Notes: generated by a model from the letters alone, not told the origin. A DNA stretch of 64,000 bases from Pachysolen tannophilus NRRL Y-2460 (GCA_001661245.1 KV454012.1:1126974-1190973), one strand, 5' to 3'. Positions 9,497 through 20,408 are shown, counted from the first letter of the stretch. Translations and numbers: made by a program.

Positions 9497-10744
9497 GATA
9501 TTATTTGGCCTATTTGTTGCTGCGACTACAACTAGTCTTCCAGAATCACCCATTCCATCCATAAGGGTCAATAAAGTCGCCACCACCCGACTTTCAACCT
9601 CTCCAGAATCATCACTGCTCCTACTTGGAGCCAAAGAATCAATTTCATCTATAAATATTATAGAAGGTTGAAATTTTCTTGCTTCTGAAAAAATTTCTCT
9701 TACAGCCTTTTCAGTTTGTCCTAGATATTGTGATACTATTGAAGGACCATTTATCGTTAATATGTGTGCCTCAGTTTCATTAGCAACAGCTTTCAAAAGC
9801 ATAGTTTTCCCAGTACCTGGTGGTCCATATAAGAGAATACCTCTTGGTGGAGTTATTCCAAATTGTGAAAATAATGTTGGTTTATGAAGAGGTAATTCTA
9901 TAGTTGTTTTCAAGATTTCAATCTCTTTTTTCAATCCACCCATAGACAGGTATGTGATTGGGTATGGTATATTAGGATATTTGGTTCTAGAAATAGAACT
10001 TGAATTGTCTAAAAATACCTTTGTTGAGTTTTTTCTGAAAATAAAAAATGGTGATATTAATGGTAAATTTATATCTTCGTTAGCTTGAGCTTCATCAATG
10101 TTTAACCTTGATAGCCCATTATTGATAGAATCCATGGTAGGGTCCAAATTCACATCTATTATGGAAATATAAATTTTTTGATGATTATCAGAATTATTTT
10201 TGGTAAAAATCATTCCAGGCAGTATAATCCCAACATCATTTAAAATTGTTTCTAAAACTTCAACCGATAATGACTCGTCAGAAACTGAAACCAAAACTGA
10301 TGCTGCATATTCTATTCTTCTATTACAAGCAAAAATATTAACCTTATGACCTAATAATAGTCCCGAATAGTTTCTCAAACTCGATGAAAGTTGTATTATA
10401 TTATCACCACCACCATTTGCAAAAAGTTTAACTTGCGCTATGATTGAAAATGAAGAATCCTCTTTCCGAATATGTACCAATTCATCATTCTTAAACTCAT
10501 TACTGGAATTATAGATATACGCTTTCGCAAACGTAGAGTATTTACTCGATACCAATGGTCTAACAATAAAACTTTTCATCTGTACCCCATTCTCATCTCT
10601 AGTTAAACCCGACGAGAACGAAGAAGATGACGACGACGGCAGTTTCCCACTCTTTGACACCCCATTGTTTGTACCCGCAGAAGACAGTACAGCCAGCGAC
10701 GACAGCAGCTTTGTTGGTTTATTATTCAAGTTTAGCTTAGCCAT
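8333..10744 (-). CDS. AFG2: AAA-ATPase Afg2/Drg1, 60S ribosome maturation
   Basis: 803 residues (about 780 in S. cerevisiae). Afg2/Drg1 is a hexameric cytoplasmic AAA-ATPase that releases Rlp24 from pre-60S particles. A Cdc48-like N-domain (about 50-235) is followed by two AAA modules. The first has Walker A GPPGTGKT at 307-314 and Walker B FIDEID. The second has the Afg2-typical Walker A GPPGCSKT and Walker B FFDEID, each followed by an arginine-finger region (RRPGRFDQ and LRPGRLDR). The first 45 residues are a low-complexity tract in which CTG codons (13, 14, 17, 20, 35) alternate with TCG/TCT/TCA, strong evidence that CTG means Ser here. An RRPE element lies about 100 bp upstream. It is convergent with the ECM19-like gene. 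Confidence 0.97.
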
Positions 10745-11220
10745 TATTCCATCTGATTAAAAAGCAAAAAACCAATAACCAATATTATCTACAACATATA
10801 CTATTAAAAATACCTTAATAAAAAATTTTTTTTTTTTTTAGTGAAAAATTTTGTTTACCAAGAGATAACAGATTAAGAAACAAAATCAATTAAAACAGTT
10901 GATATTTATTGACGAGGAAGGTCTTTAATAGATCAAGATATTGTTGGAGCTTTGCCGTTTTCAAGATTTCAAGGAAGAGTAAATTTCCAATACTTTTACT
11001 AATTTTGGTTGGGGTTCTTTTAATTATTATTAGGCAAATAATAATCTGTTTTTAGTAGGTATACATATTCGTTTACTATTGAATAATCAACAAATGAGTC
11101 AAAGTGGATAGTGATTGATTAAATATTGATACATATACATATATTTATAAGAGTTCAGGGCCAATTTTATTTATTTATTAATTTATTTATTTAAAATAAG
11201 ATAGTTTTTGTTTATTAGTT
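10745..11220. promoter_or_regulatory. Divergent promoter region of AFG2 and BUD16
   Basis: 476 bp between two divergent starts with no coding potential. A perfect RRPE (TGAAAAATTTT, ribosomal-RNA-processing element) lies at 10842-10852, close to AFG2 and matching its ribosome-biogenesis role. I see no PAC motif beside it. The BUD16-proximal part is AT-rich with a TATATTTATA stretch near 11139-11150. Confidence 0.6.
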
Positions 11221-12240
11221 ATGGTTGATTTACGTGAAGTTTCGACAAAAGTATTATCTATTCAGTCACATACTGTTCATGGATATGTTGGTAATAGAGC
11301 AGTGACTTTCCCATTACAATATTTGAATTGGGATGTTGATGTCTTGAACACTGTGAATTTTTCTAATCATACAGGGTATGGACAAGTTTTTGGGACTGAA
11401 ACCAGTGCCGAGCAATTATTGGAAATTTATAAAGGTTTATCAGTTATTGGTGTTGAATATGATGCTGTAATGTCTGGTTACACTCCTAATAAGGAATCTC
11501 TAAAAGCTGTTGGAGAGATTTGTAGTGATATCAAGCGGAAATATTCTAATGCTATATGGTTATTGGATCCGGTGATGGGTGATGAAGGACAGTTATACGT
11601 GGATGAATCAGTTGTTCCTGTATATAAAGAAATTTTACAATCTGGAAAAATCGACATCATAACTCCAAACCAATTTGAAGCAGAATTAATAGTTGGTTAT
11701 GAAATTGTTGATAAATCCACTTTAAGAAAAGCACTTGATGATTTACATGATAAATTTAATATTGATCATGTTGTCATATCTTCTTTTTCTAGTGAGTTAT
11801 CATCAAAGTTAAAATTAAGAGAAGATGATGAACCTTCGAAAAATGTCATTTATACTATAGTATCATCAAAGTCAAAGACTCAAAAGGAGAAAACAATGTA
11901 TTTTAAAGTTCCAAAATTAAATTCATATTTCACTGGAGTAGGTGATTTGTTTTCTGCATTATTATTAGACAGAGTCTATAAATATACTCATCAAAGACAA
12001 AATTCAGGTAAAGAAGCTCAGGCTCAAATATTAGTTGATTCTGTAGCTGAAGTCTTGACTGTTATGTCCAAAGTATTAAGAATAACGCAAAAAATGATTT
12101 TTGATAAATTAGGAAGTAACGTCGAAGGCAAGATGGGACATAAAAAGGAAATGAAAGAATGCGAGTTACGAGTAATCGAATCAAGAGACTACTACGCATT
12201 AACAGATAAAGATTTCAAGGCCTATAGTTTGGAAAATTAA
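11221..12240 (+). CDS. BUD16: Pyridoxal kinase (vitamin B6 salvage)
   Basis: 339 residues, ribokinase-fold pyridoxal kinase that phosphorylates pyridoxal, pyridoxine and pyridoxamine with ATP in the cytosol. The N-terminal motif SIQSHTVHGYVGNRAVTFPL (about 13-32) is the classical PdxK substrate and strand-1 signature. The LLDPVMGD motif follows near 114-121. The ITPNQFEAELI motif near 145-155 and the GVGDLFSALL catalytic/anion-hole segment (GTGD equivalent) near 240-249 complete the fold. No CTG codon was noticed in this conserved gene. The S. cerevisiae homologue Bud16 was named from a budding-pattern screen. Confidence 0.96.
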   Translation: MVDLREVSTKVLSIQSHTVHGYVGNRAVTFPLQYLNWDVDVLNTVNFSNHTGYGQVFGTETSAEQLLEIYKGLSVIGVEYDAVMSGYTPNKESLKAVGEICSDIKRKYSNAIWLLDPVMGDEGQLYVDESVVPVYKEILQSGKIDIITPNQFEAELIVGYEIVDKSTLRKALDDLHDKFNIDHVVISSFSSELSSKLKLREDDEPSKNVIYTIVSSKSKTQKEKTMYFKVPKLNSYFTGVGDLFSALLLDRVYKYTHQRQNSGKEAQAQILVDSVAEVLTVMSKVLRITQKMIFDKLGSNVEGKMGHKKEMKECELRVIESRDYYALTDKDFKAYSLEN

Positions 12241-12931
12241 AAGAAAAAAAAAAAAAAAAAAAAAAAAAAAATTAAAATATGTAGTATTATTTTATATATA
12301 TATGTGTATAGGGAGAGAGAAAGCAAAATAGAGATAAAGATGGATAGATAGAGAGATAGAGAGATAGAGATGAATATATATAATACCCAAAAAAAAATAA
12401 TGGACATATTCCTAAAAAGGTTAAACGGGCACAAATATATTGTTCTTGCCTTTTTTGGGGTTTGCCCTTTGAGTTTTGACTCGCTTAATTTCTTTGTTTT
12501 GTTTGTTTCTATGGAAACAAACAAAACCAAGTCGTCTGCGCAATATCAAATATTCCAAAAAAGGAATTTTTTTTTTTTTTTTTCAAATTTATGTCTTTAA
12601 AACAGTAGTGCGTGAAATAACAAGTTACTTTTTTCTTTTTGATTTTTTTTCATTTCAATCTTTGTTTCTGCCAAAGCATCACATGACACATTGTATTGGT
12701 ATTGACACGCTAAGTTTTAGAGAGAAATTTTTTAATTTGTTTGATATTTTTCAAACGACTTTGGTTCTTTAGTACTGTTTTATTTTTTACTAGTTTAAAC
12801 TGTAGAGCAGAGCAGAGCAGAGCAGAATAGCTTTTTTTCTTTCTTTTCTTTTTTTTTTATTTTTTTTAATTCTTTCACCAGATGCCCATAGATGAGGTAT
12901 ATCTATTGGTGGTGGAATATATAAGAGTAAT
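12241..12931. other. Low-complexity spacer between BUD16 and DUG2
   Basis: 691 bp with no supported gene. It holds an A28 run (12244-12271), a purine microsatellite (GATAGA/GAGATA, about 12345-12372), a perfect 14-bp hairpin (12496-12527), and four tandem AGCAG units near 12806-12825. A 35-codon upstream ATG frame at 12882-12986 overlaps the DUG2 start in another frame. A TATATAAG sequence sits only about 10 bp before the DUG2 ATG, so that upstream frame may or may not be in the mRNA. Confidence 0.6.
12496..12527. repeat. Perfect 14-bp inverted repeat, 4-base loop
   Basis: Left arm GTTTTGTTTGTTTC (12496-12509), loop TATG, right arm GAAACAAACAAAAC (12514-12527). All 14 pairs are Watson-Crick. 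It lies about 260 bp after the BUD16 stop and 400 bp before the DUG2 start. It could be a 3'-end hairpin or a cruciform; no family is assigned. Confidence 0.9.
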
Positions 12932-15670
12932 ATGGTACCCAATCGTTCTTGTTCGGATTCGAATTCTAGGCATAATCTTCCGTTAACTTCTTGCCGGTCA
13001 TTGTCTCCAAATTCCTTATTTTCTGCGTCCCCTTCGGCTTCTGGTTTTAGTGAAATTACTGGTGATTATTTCAAGACATTGAAAAATTCTTTAAATTCGG
13101 ATTCGGACTTGGTTTCACCAAGTCCAGGCAGTAGTAAGCCACTGATTGTTCATAAATGGAATCTTGGGGTTTCGGTACTATGCATTGCTTCAGCTCCCGA
13201 GAGAGGTTTATTATTTTGTGGTACACAAGATTCAAAAATTGTAGTTTTTGATTTAGAATCTTATCAACAAAAATTTGAATTGAAAGGTCATGCTGGAGCT
13301 GTTTTATGTTTAACAGCTTCACCGGATGAAAAATATCTTTTCAGTGGTGGTAGTGATTCTTTAATTAAAGTATGGGATATTGATTCAATGAAGGAAACAC
13401 ATACAATTTATTCATTAGTTGATATTGGTGATATTTTCAGCGTTGCATGGTCTTCTAGATTAAATACAGTTTTCTTTGGTGCTCAAAATGCTTCAATCCT
13501 ATATGCTCAAATTTTGGATACTTCACCTTCACTGGGTGATCCAAGATCTTTACCTTCTTATAGATTTGATAAATTTTTTGATTCAAAAGGTCCTGGAGGT
13601 CATCATGGTAATAATTTGAAACCCCATAATAATCAACATCGTAATTTACAAAGACAAGAAGAACAAAAGACTATTGATACCACCTTAGTTGCGTCAACAA
13701 GATTAATTGAAGTTCCTTCACAAAATATCATTAGTTATGCACATAATGGGTACGTTTATGCAATGAGATTGATTGAAAGAGATTCAAAATGTGATTATCT
13801 TAGTGGTATACCAATTGAATATAAAGAAATATTGATCAGTGCTGGAGGTGATGGTTTTATAAGAATCTGGGGGTTTAATGAAATTACTGAAAATTTTACA
13901 TTTATTAAAGAATTAGATAATAATGATAGTGTTTTATCAATGACTTTGGATGAAACTTTTCTTTATTGTGGGTTGACCGATGGTGAAGTAAAAGTTTGGG
14001 ACTTATCTACATATCAAGTCTTGAAATGTTTTCAAACAGATGATAACGAGGGAAATATTTTTTCATTAGCAGTACATAATGGCTGTTTATTTAAAGCAAC
14101 AAAATATGGTGTTACAAAATGGAAAATAAGAGGTGATCAGCAATCAGATTGGGATGCTCATGAAGGATTTGCATTAGCTGTTCAAATTATTAAGAGAAAG
14201 GGAAATTTTTACTTAATCACTGGAGGAATGGATAAATCACTAGCAATATGGAATATTAATCAGGTTAATGATTCTGAAACTGAAGATGATGATAACAATA
14301 GATTGCTGCATAGAGGATCTATTTCGTCTTTAACCAATGATTCTTTATTGGAGACTTTACGTGAAATGATCTCTTTCAAAACAGTTTCAAAACAACCAGA
14401 GTACTTTATAGATGATTCCAGGCGTTGTGCAAATTTCCTTAGAGCTTTATTTACAAAATTTGGTGCTAAAACATCAAAATTGATACCTGTTAATGATGGG
14501 AATCCTGTTGTATTTGCTGAATTTAAAGGTAAAATCCCAAAAAATGGGAATCTGAAGCCAAGAATATTATGGTATGGACATTATGACGTTGTTGAAGCTG
14601 ATGATCTTAGAAATTGGAATACTTCACCTTTTAAATTAACTGCAGAAAATGGATACTTGTATGGTAGAGGTGTAACTGATAATAAAGGTCCATTAATGGC
14701 TGCTATCTATGCTGTTGCAGAATTATTTCAAGAAGGTGCATTATATTCTGATATTCTTTTCTTGATTGAAGGAGAAGAAGAATGTGGTTCTTTTGGTCTT
14801 AAAGATGCAATTGTATCAAATAACGATCAATTTGGAGAAATTGATTGGGTATTGTTAAGCAATTCTTGTTGGTTAGATGATAAAATTCCATGTTTAAATT
14901 ATGGATTAAGAGGTCTTGTTAGTCTTAAAGTTGAAATTTTCAACGATAAACCTGATAGACATTCTGGTGTTGATGGTGTGGATGGTAGATTTTCCAAAGA
15001 ACCAACAATTGATTTAATCAATTTACTTTCAAAGTTGACAAATGATGATGGTAAGATAATGGTCCCTGGTTTTTACGATCCAATAAGAGAAGTTACGAAG
15101 GACGAGATGAAGTTATATGAAAATATCATGTCAAGATCTAGCATAGAATCTAGTATTGATCAACTTATGGCAAAATGGAGGTACCCTTCTTTAACAGTAC
15201 ATAACATATCAGTTTCTGGGCCTGGAAACTCAACAATTATTCCTCATTCTGCATCTGCATCATTATCAATAAGAGTTGTCCCAGATCAAGATGTCTTTAA
15301 AATCACAAAGATGTTTACCGAATATTTAACCAAATGTTTTGAAAATTCAAAAACAGAAAACCATTTGGACATCTCCATAGTTCAACAATCAGAACCATGG
15401 TTAGGTGACCCTAGCAGTGTTGCATTCCAAATTTTGAAAGAAGAGATTGAGACTGAGTGGTCAATTGAACCATTATTTGTAAGAGAAGGTGGATCTATCC
15501 CATCAGTTAGATTCTTGGAAAAAAATTTTAAATGTCCAGTTGTGCAAGTTCCATCAGGTCAATCTACTGATAATGCACACTTGGGTAACGAAAATTTAAG
15601 AGTAATCAACTTATACAAGACAAGAAATATCTTGAAAAGATCTTTTACCAAGTTACCGAACAGAACTTAA
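12932..15670 (+). CDS. DUG2: Dug2, WD40 plus M20 peptidase, glutathione degradation
   Basis: 912 residues (878 in S. cerevisiae). With Dug3 (a glutamine-amidotransferase-fold subunit), Dug2 forms the cytosolic enzyme that removes the gamma-glutamyl residue of glutathione; Dug1 then splits Cys-Gly. The N-terminal third to half (about 70-450) is a WD40 propeller, e.g. LKGHAGAVLCL and SGGSDSLIKVWD. The rest is an M20 metallopeptidase-like domain with WYGHYDVVEADD, GRGVTDNKGP, EGEEECGS and the C-terminal NAHLGNE motif supplying metal ligands. Acidic and His positions look intact. SAF1 follows in the same orientation 214 bp downstream, as in S. cerevisiae (YBR281C-YBR280C). Confidence 0.97.
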   Translation: MVPNRSCSDSNSRHNLPLTSCRSLSPNSLFSASPSASGFSEITGDYFKTLKNSLNSDSDLVSPSPGSSKPLIVHKWNLGVSVLCIASAPERGLLFCGTQDSKIVVFDLESYQQKFELKGHAGAVLCLTASPDEKYLFSGGSDSLIKVWDIDSMKETHTIYSLVDIGDIFSVAWSSRLNTVFFGAQNASILYAQILDTSPSLGDPRSLPSYRFDKFFDSKGPGGHHGNNLKPHNNQHRNLQRQEEQKTIDTTLVASTRLIEVPSQNIISYAHNGYVYAMRLIERDSKCDYLSGIPIEYKEILISAGGDGFIRIWGFNEITENFTFIKELDNNDSVLSMTLDETFLYCGLTDGEVKVWDLSTYQVLKCFQTDDNEGNIFSLAVHNGCLFKATKYGVTKWKIRGDQQSDWDAHEGFALAVQIIKRKGNFYLITGGMDKSLAIWNINQVNDSETEDDDNNRLLHRGSISSLTNDSLLETLREMISFKTVSKQPEYFIDDSRRCANFLRALFTKFGAKTSKLIPVNDGNPVVFAEFKGKIPKNGNLKPRILWYGHYDVVEADDLRNWNTSPFKLTAENGYLYGRGVTDNKGPLMAAIYAVAELFQEGALYSDILFLIEGEEECGSFGLKDAIVSNNDQFGEIDWVLLSNSCWLDDKIPCLNYGLRGLVSLKVEIFNDKPDRHSGVDGVDGRFSKEPTIDLINLLSKLTNDDGKIMVPGFYDPIREVTKDEMKLYENIMSRSSIESSIDQLMAKWRYPSLTVHNISVSGPGNSTIIPHSASASLSIRVVPDQDVFKITKMFTEYLTKCFENSKTENHLDISIVQQSEPWLGDPSSVAFQILKEEIETEWSIEPLFVREGGSIPSVRFLEKNFKCPVVQVPSGQSTDNAHLGNENLRVINLYKTRNILKRSFTKLPNRT

Positions 15671-15884
15671 AAATATATTCATTTAGCTCTTTAAATAGTT
15701 TTTTCATCAATTCTTGTATTGTGTTCTGATACACGAGTCTGGTTCTTCTTTTATCTATAAAAAGAAGTCCAGAAATGTAAATTATAAATTTAAATAAAGT
15801 ACTTTTTATTTGAGACTTAATTATTAATTAATTTACTTATTTATTTATTATATTTATTATATTTACTTGTCGTAGAGTTCAATT

Positions 15885-16571
15885 ATGGCTGGTCCAGAGA
15901 ATCGGATACAATTTTTAGATCTTGGTGCTGATATAATAGTATCAAATCTTGTTCCAAATTTATCACCAAAAGATATAAGAGCTTTAAGTTTAACATGTCA
16001 TCGATTAAATTCATTAACTCAAGAATCATCAATTGTCTGGCATGAGTTGTTTAAAAAGACTTTTGGAGCAAACCCAACACCTTTTACACTCTCTGAGTAT
16101 AAATGGCCAGATTTATTCAAAATGAGAAAATCAGCAAAATTAATGACTTGGGGTAAAGCTGAAGGTAGATTGGGTTATTCTGTGAGAGACATTCCTACAG
16201 AAAATGTTGCAAGAAAATTCTTTAATACTGCTGTTGTTAAACCAACTGTTGTTAAGAACTTTAAAGAAATTATATTGGCGGATGTTACTGCTGGAGGTTT
16301 CAGTTTCCAAGTGTTATCTAGCGAGGGGAACTTATATTCAACTGGTGTTAATTGGCATGGTGGCTTAAGAACTGGTCCTGGTCCTGATGTTGATGATTTT
16401 TTCCCACAGGATTTGATTTTAAGAGCTCAACATGACCTGGATAACACATCACAGCAGTTACCACCATTACCAAGAGATAATCTTATACATATTTTACCCA
16501 TTGGTAATTTTAGAAGAGGAGGTCGTATATTCCCACCAATGCCTACAAATAGAATTCAACCAGAACCAGGG

Positions 16572-16602
<31 letters not shown>

Positions 16603-17729
16603 CAGCACCAGAACCAGCACCAGAACTGAGACACTTGGCACCAACTCCTACTCGTGCTGGCGCTAGTGCAGATGTTGTTCGTACTGGTCCCCCTGCACCA
16701 ACACAAGTTTCAAGGCCGGAACCTGAGTCTACAGTTAGTCATGTATCTGTTGCAGGTGAGGAAAACAATGAGAAAGGTGAAAATGTCAGCTTGAAAGATG
16801 GTTTTATTCGTAAAATGGAAATCCCTACTAAAAACAAAATTGTTTCCATAAGTAGTGGTAGAGCTCATTTCATCGCCTTGGATGATACAGGTAGTATATG
16901 GACTTGGGATAATCCAAGACAACACAATATCGGTATAAAATTGAAGTTTATGGATCCACAAACCAATGTGAATTTGATCAACGAAAGAAACATTGTTACA
17001 AAAATAGTTGCTGGTTGGAATATCAGTTGTTGTTATATATTAAACGTTGGTATTGTTATTTGGTTTAAAAGAGATAGTTTAAAAAATAATGAACCAAGAG
17101 ACACCCTGGTTAACCTGCATTTTAAAATTGTGAAAGATACTGGTGATTTATATGGTGCTAGCAAAGTTATTGATTTCATGGCTGGAGAAAGTTTCATAGT
17201 ATTTATTACCCTGGAAGGTAAACTTTATAAGATGGATTGTTCAAACCCAGAATTATTAGATACGGAAAGACCTTACCCATTAAATAAATTCAATCAGTAC
17301 CTAGCTAAACACTCACAAGTTATGTCTTTTCCAGCAAAATTTAAAAGACTATCAGGTACTTTTAAAACTTTTGCAGCTTTTAGCGACGAAGATCATGTAT
17401 TGATAGGACACAAAGACAGCAACGATAACGTTACCGTTATTAAAGAATTGCAACATAAACATTGCATATCTGTTGCTGTTGGAGACTATCATTTTTTGGC
17501 ATTATTAAGAAATGGGGATTTGTTAAGTTGGGGTTTGGAATCTCAGTTTTGCGGGTGTTTAGGTTTAGGTGATTCAGAAAATATAGTTTCCAAATATCAT
17601 GGAGAAGTCAATGGTAGAAGTGGAGTCAGGGTTAATGTTCCAAGCAAAGTTGATGTTAATGGTGGAGAAGTTTTAGCTATTGCTGCCGCTGGCTGGCAGT
17701 CTTGTGCAATTGTTAGTTTTAAAGATTAA
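15885..17729 (+). CDS. SAF1: F-box protein with RCC1-like repeats (Saf1)
   Basis: 614 residues (637 in S. cerevisiae). Saf1 is the substrate receptor of an SCF ubiquitin ligase. An F-box spans about 10-60 (IVSNLVPNLSPKDIRALSL...). RCC1-type blades follow, with LMTWGKAEGRLGY, ISSGRAHFIALDD and VAVGDYHFLALLRNGDLLSWG visible. An inserted low-complexity Pro-Glu/Pro-Ala dipeptide repeat (PEPEPEPEPEPAPEPAPE, about 226-248) lies between blades and is encoded by the CCAGAG tandem at 16561-16625. In one blade the codon CTG occurs where RCC1 repeats usually carry a polar residue (IT-CTG-EGKLY), which reads more naturally as Ser. Partners are inferred from homology. Confidence 0.93.
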
Positions 17730-17807
17730 TTAATTTTAAAAAGAGTCAACATAAATATAAATACATATTTATAAAGAAAATAAATAAATAAATAAGATTA
17801 AAATATA

Positions 17808-18779
17808 TCACAATTCATCTTTTTTAACCCTTTCTTCTTTTGCATTCTTGGAATTGATTTCATTGATTTTTTTAACAATATTGTCATCAACACCATTACT
17901 AATCAATGTTTTCCAAGTTTTCATTCTTTCAAATCCATTGATTCCATATTGATAACTCATCATTTTTTGTTGAATTTTTTCTTTTGAAAGTTGTACAAAA
18001 GGACCATATTGTACTATTGGTTGATTGAAAACTTTTGCAGCAACAAGAATGAAACTTGCCTGTTCGTTACTAGATTCTGGAATTTTCCCCTGAATAAAAT
18101 CACCATCTCTATTGAAAAAAACGGCATTGTATTGTGGAATTTTTGTTGAATCATTTAAGATTAACGATCCATTCATTAAATATAAGAAAGCATTATAATC
18201 TGCCGGTATATTTTGTTTAAATTCACCTCCTGGTTGAACGGTATAATGGTAATAAACCACAGGAGTATAAGCCAAATCTGTTACAGATTTAACGCCATAA
18301 CTTTCACCGCTAATAACTTTTACCTCAACTTTATCACTTGGCCTTGCAATAGGAATTTCATGAGATTTCAAATCTCTATACCTTGGTTCACATTCTTTCA
18401 ATTCTGCAGGTAAATCAACCCATAATTGTAAACCAACAGAGCTGGAACCATCTTTTTGAGGAACTGGCATTTCCGAATGAACAACAGCTTTACCAGCAGT
18501 CATAAATTGTAAATCACCCGCATTTAATATTCCAACAGAACCTGTAAAATCTTCATGAGCAAGCAGACCCTGGGTAATATATGTTATAGTTTCTTGACCA
18601 CTATGTGGGTGTTCTGGGAAACCACCAGATTCTGGCCGAACGTTAAAATGATCAAGCATAAGAAAAGGTGGAAAATTTTTCATCGAAGAAGTACCTATTG
18701 ATCTTCTAACTCTAGCCCCTTGACCTTCAGCTTGTTCCAAAGCCAAGAAGAATTTTAAAATTGATCTACCTGATACCAT
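17808..18779 (-). CDS. Pirin-family cupin protein
   Basis: 323 residues from the ATG at 18779. An upstream in-frame ATG at 18809 would add MDFFFFLLRK, encoded by an A/T homopolymer, so I prefer the internal start MVSGRSIL. The pirin metal motif is present: HPHSGQE near 49-55, then AVVHSEMP near 92-99 supplies the third His and Glu of the Fe-binding site. The second cupin half is present with the usual spacing. Pirins are iron-binding nuclear or cytosolic proteins, some with quercetinase activity, and are induced by stress in many fungi. S. cerevisiae has none; C. albicans has several (PRN1-4). Substrate and role here are unknown. The C-terminus is lysine-rich. Confidence 0.93.
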   Translation of the reverse strand: MVSGRSILKFFLALEQAEGQGARVRRSIGTSSMKNFPPFLMLDHFNVRPESGGFPEHPHSGQETITYITQGLLAHEDFTGSVGILNAGDLQFMTAGKAVVHSEMPVPQKDGSSSVGLQLWVDLPAELKECEPRYRDLKSHEIPIARPSDKVEVKVISGESYGVKSVTDLAYTPVVYYHYTVQPGGEFKQNIPADYNAFLYLMNGSLILNDSTKIPQYNAVFFNRDGDFIQGKIPESSNEQASFILVAAKVFNQPIVQYGPFVQLSKEKIQQKMMSYQYGINGFERMKTWKTLISNGVDDNIVKKINEINSKNAKEERVKKDEL

Positions 18780-19097
18780 TTTCCTAAGCAAAAAAAAAAA
18801 AAAATCCAATCTATAAAATAACGAATAAATATATATTTATATTATCAATATACAATAAATAACTAAAGAAAACACAACAACTTATTTTCCTCGAACATAT
18901 AATCCATATTTTATATATTTATATATTCACCTTTAAACATATTATCTTTGATTATATTCATTTTAGTAAAACTGTTTAGTAATCCATCAGTAATCATTTG
19001 TTCTGCATTACTTTCTGTCACTTTTCATGTCAGCAGCATCGTGACACATGACACACTTTTTTCCCCCACTTCAGAAAGAAAACCTTTCTTGACCATC
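18780..19097. other. Spacer between POL32 3' end and the pirin gene
   Basis: 318 bp, AT-rich, with no coding potential. It serves as pirin promoter and POL32 3' region, both genes being on the minus strand. Short direct repeats of the form TGACACATGACACA occur near 19041-19054. I see no other feature. Confidence 0.5.
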
Positions 19098-19691
19098 TTA
19101 TTTTTTACCAAAGAATGCCATTAGAGATGCCTGTTTCTTCTTATTAGTGTTATGAGGGCCTCCATTATTGGTATTTGTTGACAGGGTCTGTGTTTTTTTC
19201 CTTTGTGCTTGTTTCTTTTCAGGTTTCTTTTCAGGTTTTTTATTAGCCTTTGTAACTAGGTATCCATCTTCATCGTACTCAGTAGTAACTTTAGGTTGTT
19301 CTGGCTCTTCTTCTTCTTCTTCTTCTTGTTGATTTTCTAAAATTTCATCCCTTGGATTTGGTATATCTTCATTATCGACATCCATCTGATCATCGAGATC
19401 TTCTTTTTCATCTTTTACTGTTTCGCTAGAAACCATGATTGGTTGTGATTTGGATGTGTGATCAGCATTTTCCTCATCATCAAAGTCATCATCAAATAGC
19501 GACAACAAATCCTTATTATTTTTCAGATTTTTCGTCTTTTTAGGAATGTCGTCAACTTCCATATCATCGTCTTCATTTTCGTCAACATCATTTGAAATGA
19601 CAACTTTATCTGGCTTTATCTTTCTTGATGTGTAAACCGGGTGGGTCTTTGCCAGCGGTACATTTCTATTAGAAGGCCTAGACAGTGGGGC

Positions 19692-19724
<33 letters not shown>

Positions 19725-20408
19725 TTGCAGCTGTTGATTCTTTCTAGAGACATATACAAATGGTTTCTTAGCGGGTTCAGGTGTTGCCGATTTCGTATCC
19801 TCACCAAGATTCTGCTTCTTCGTGGGCTGCGGTGATTCTTTTTCCTTTGCAAGATCATGTTTCTTAGCTGTCACAGGTTGTTTCACCAGTGGTGATAATT
19901 TAGATTCCAGTACTAACAGCAGCTGTGATTTACCTTGCACATCATCCGATATTTCTTCAGTATAACTAATTCCACTTATATACCCCCATTTAACGTAATT
20001 TTTATCATCCAACAGAGCCAAACTAATTGCTTCATCATTATTCGTTTGAATGACATTATTCAATTCACTAATATCATTTTGAAGTGGTAATAACGCGAAT
20101 ACTTGAATTGACTCAATCTTATCAAATTTGGCTTTAACTTCCTCAAGCTTTGAAGCATCCCGAATTAACCTCACTGTTAACCCAGTCTTCAATCCTTCGC
20201 TACCTTCGCTATACCCATAACCTGCAATCAAATAAATGGGAGCAACCTTATCTTTATTCGATTGATAAAAACCATATAATAATTTTTTGGCATCACTTAT
20301 AGAAACATCCAATTTTCGACTCAACAATTTGTATGTCACCGAGATACCATCAACCAACACCCTGTTAGCCAAAAACCTTTCACTCTCAATCTCTACTCCC
20401 ATGACCAT
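19098..20408 (-). CDS. POL32: DNA polymerase delta subunit 3 (Pol32)
   Basis: 436 residues from ATG 20408 (a second Met follows two codons later); the frame is open further 5' without another ATG. Pol32 links Pol3-Pol31 to PCNA and is needed for processive lagging-strand synthesis, break-induced replication and translesion synthesis. A winged-helix-like N-terminal domain (about 1-130) binds Pol31. A long disordered acidic/lysine-rich region holds a Gln run. YDEDGYLVTK near 380 matches the conserved Pol32 DEDGY-VT segment, and a canonical PIP box QASLMAFFGKK ends the protein. An MCB box (ACGCGT) lies 57 bp upstream of the start, as expected of a G1/S-induced replication gene. Confidence 0.95.

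Noticed and set aside
12237-12772. Several 76-98-codon frames on both strands after BUD16
   Set aside because: They translate homopolymers and GATA-type microsatellites into poly-Phe and Ile/Leu/Ser runs.
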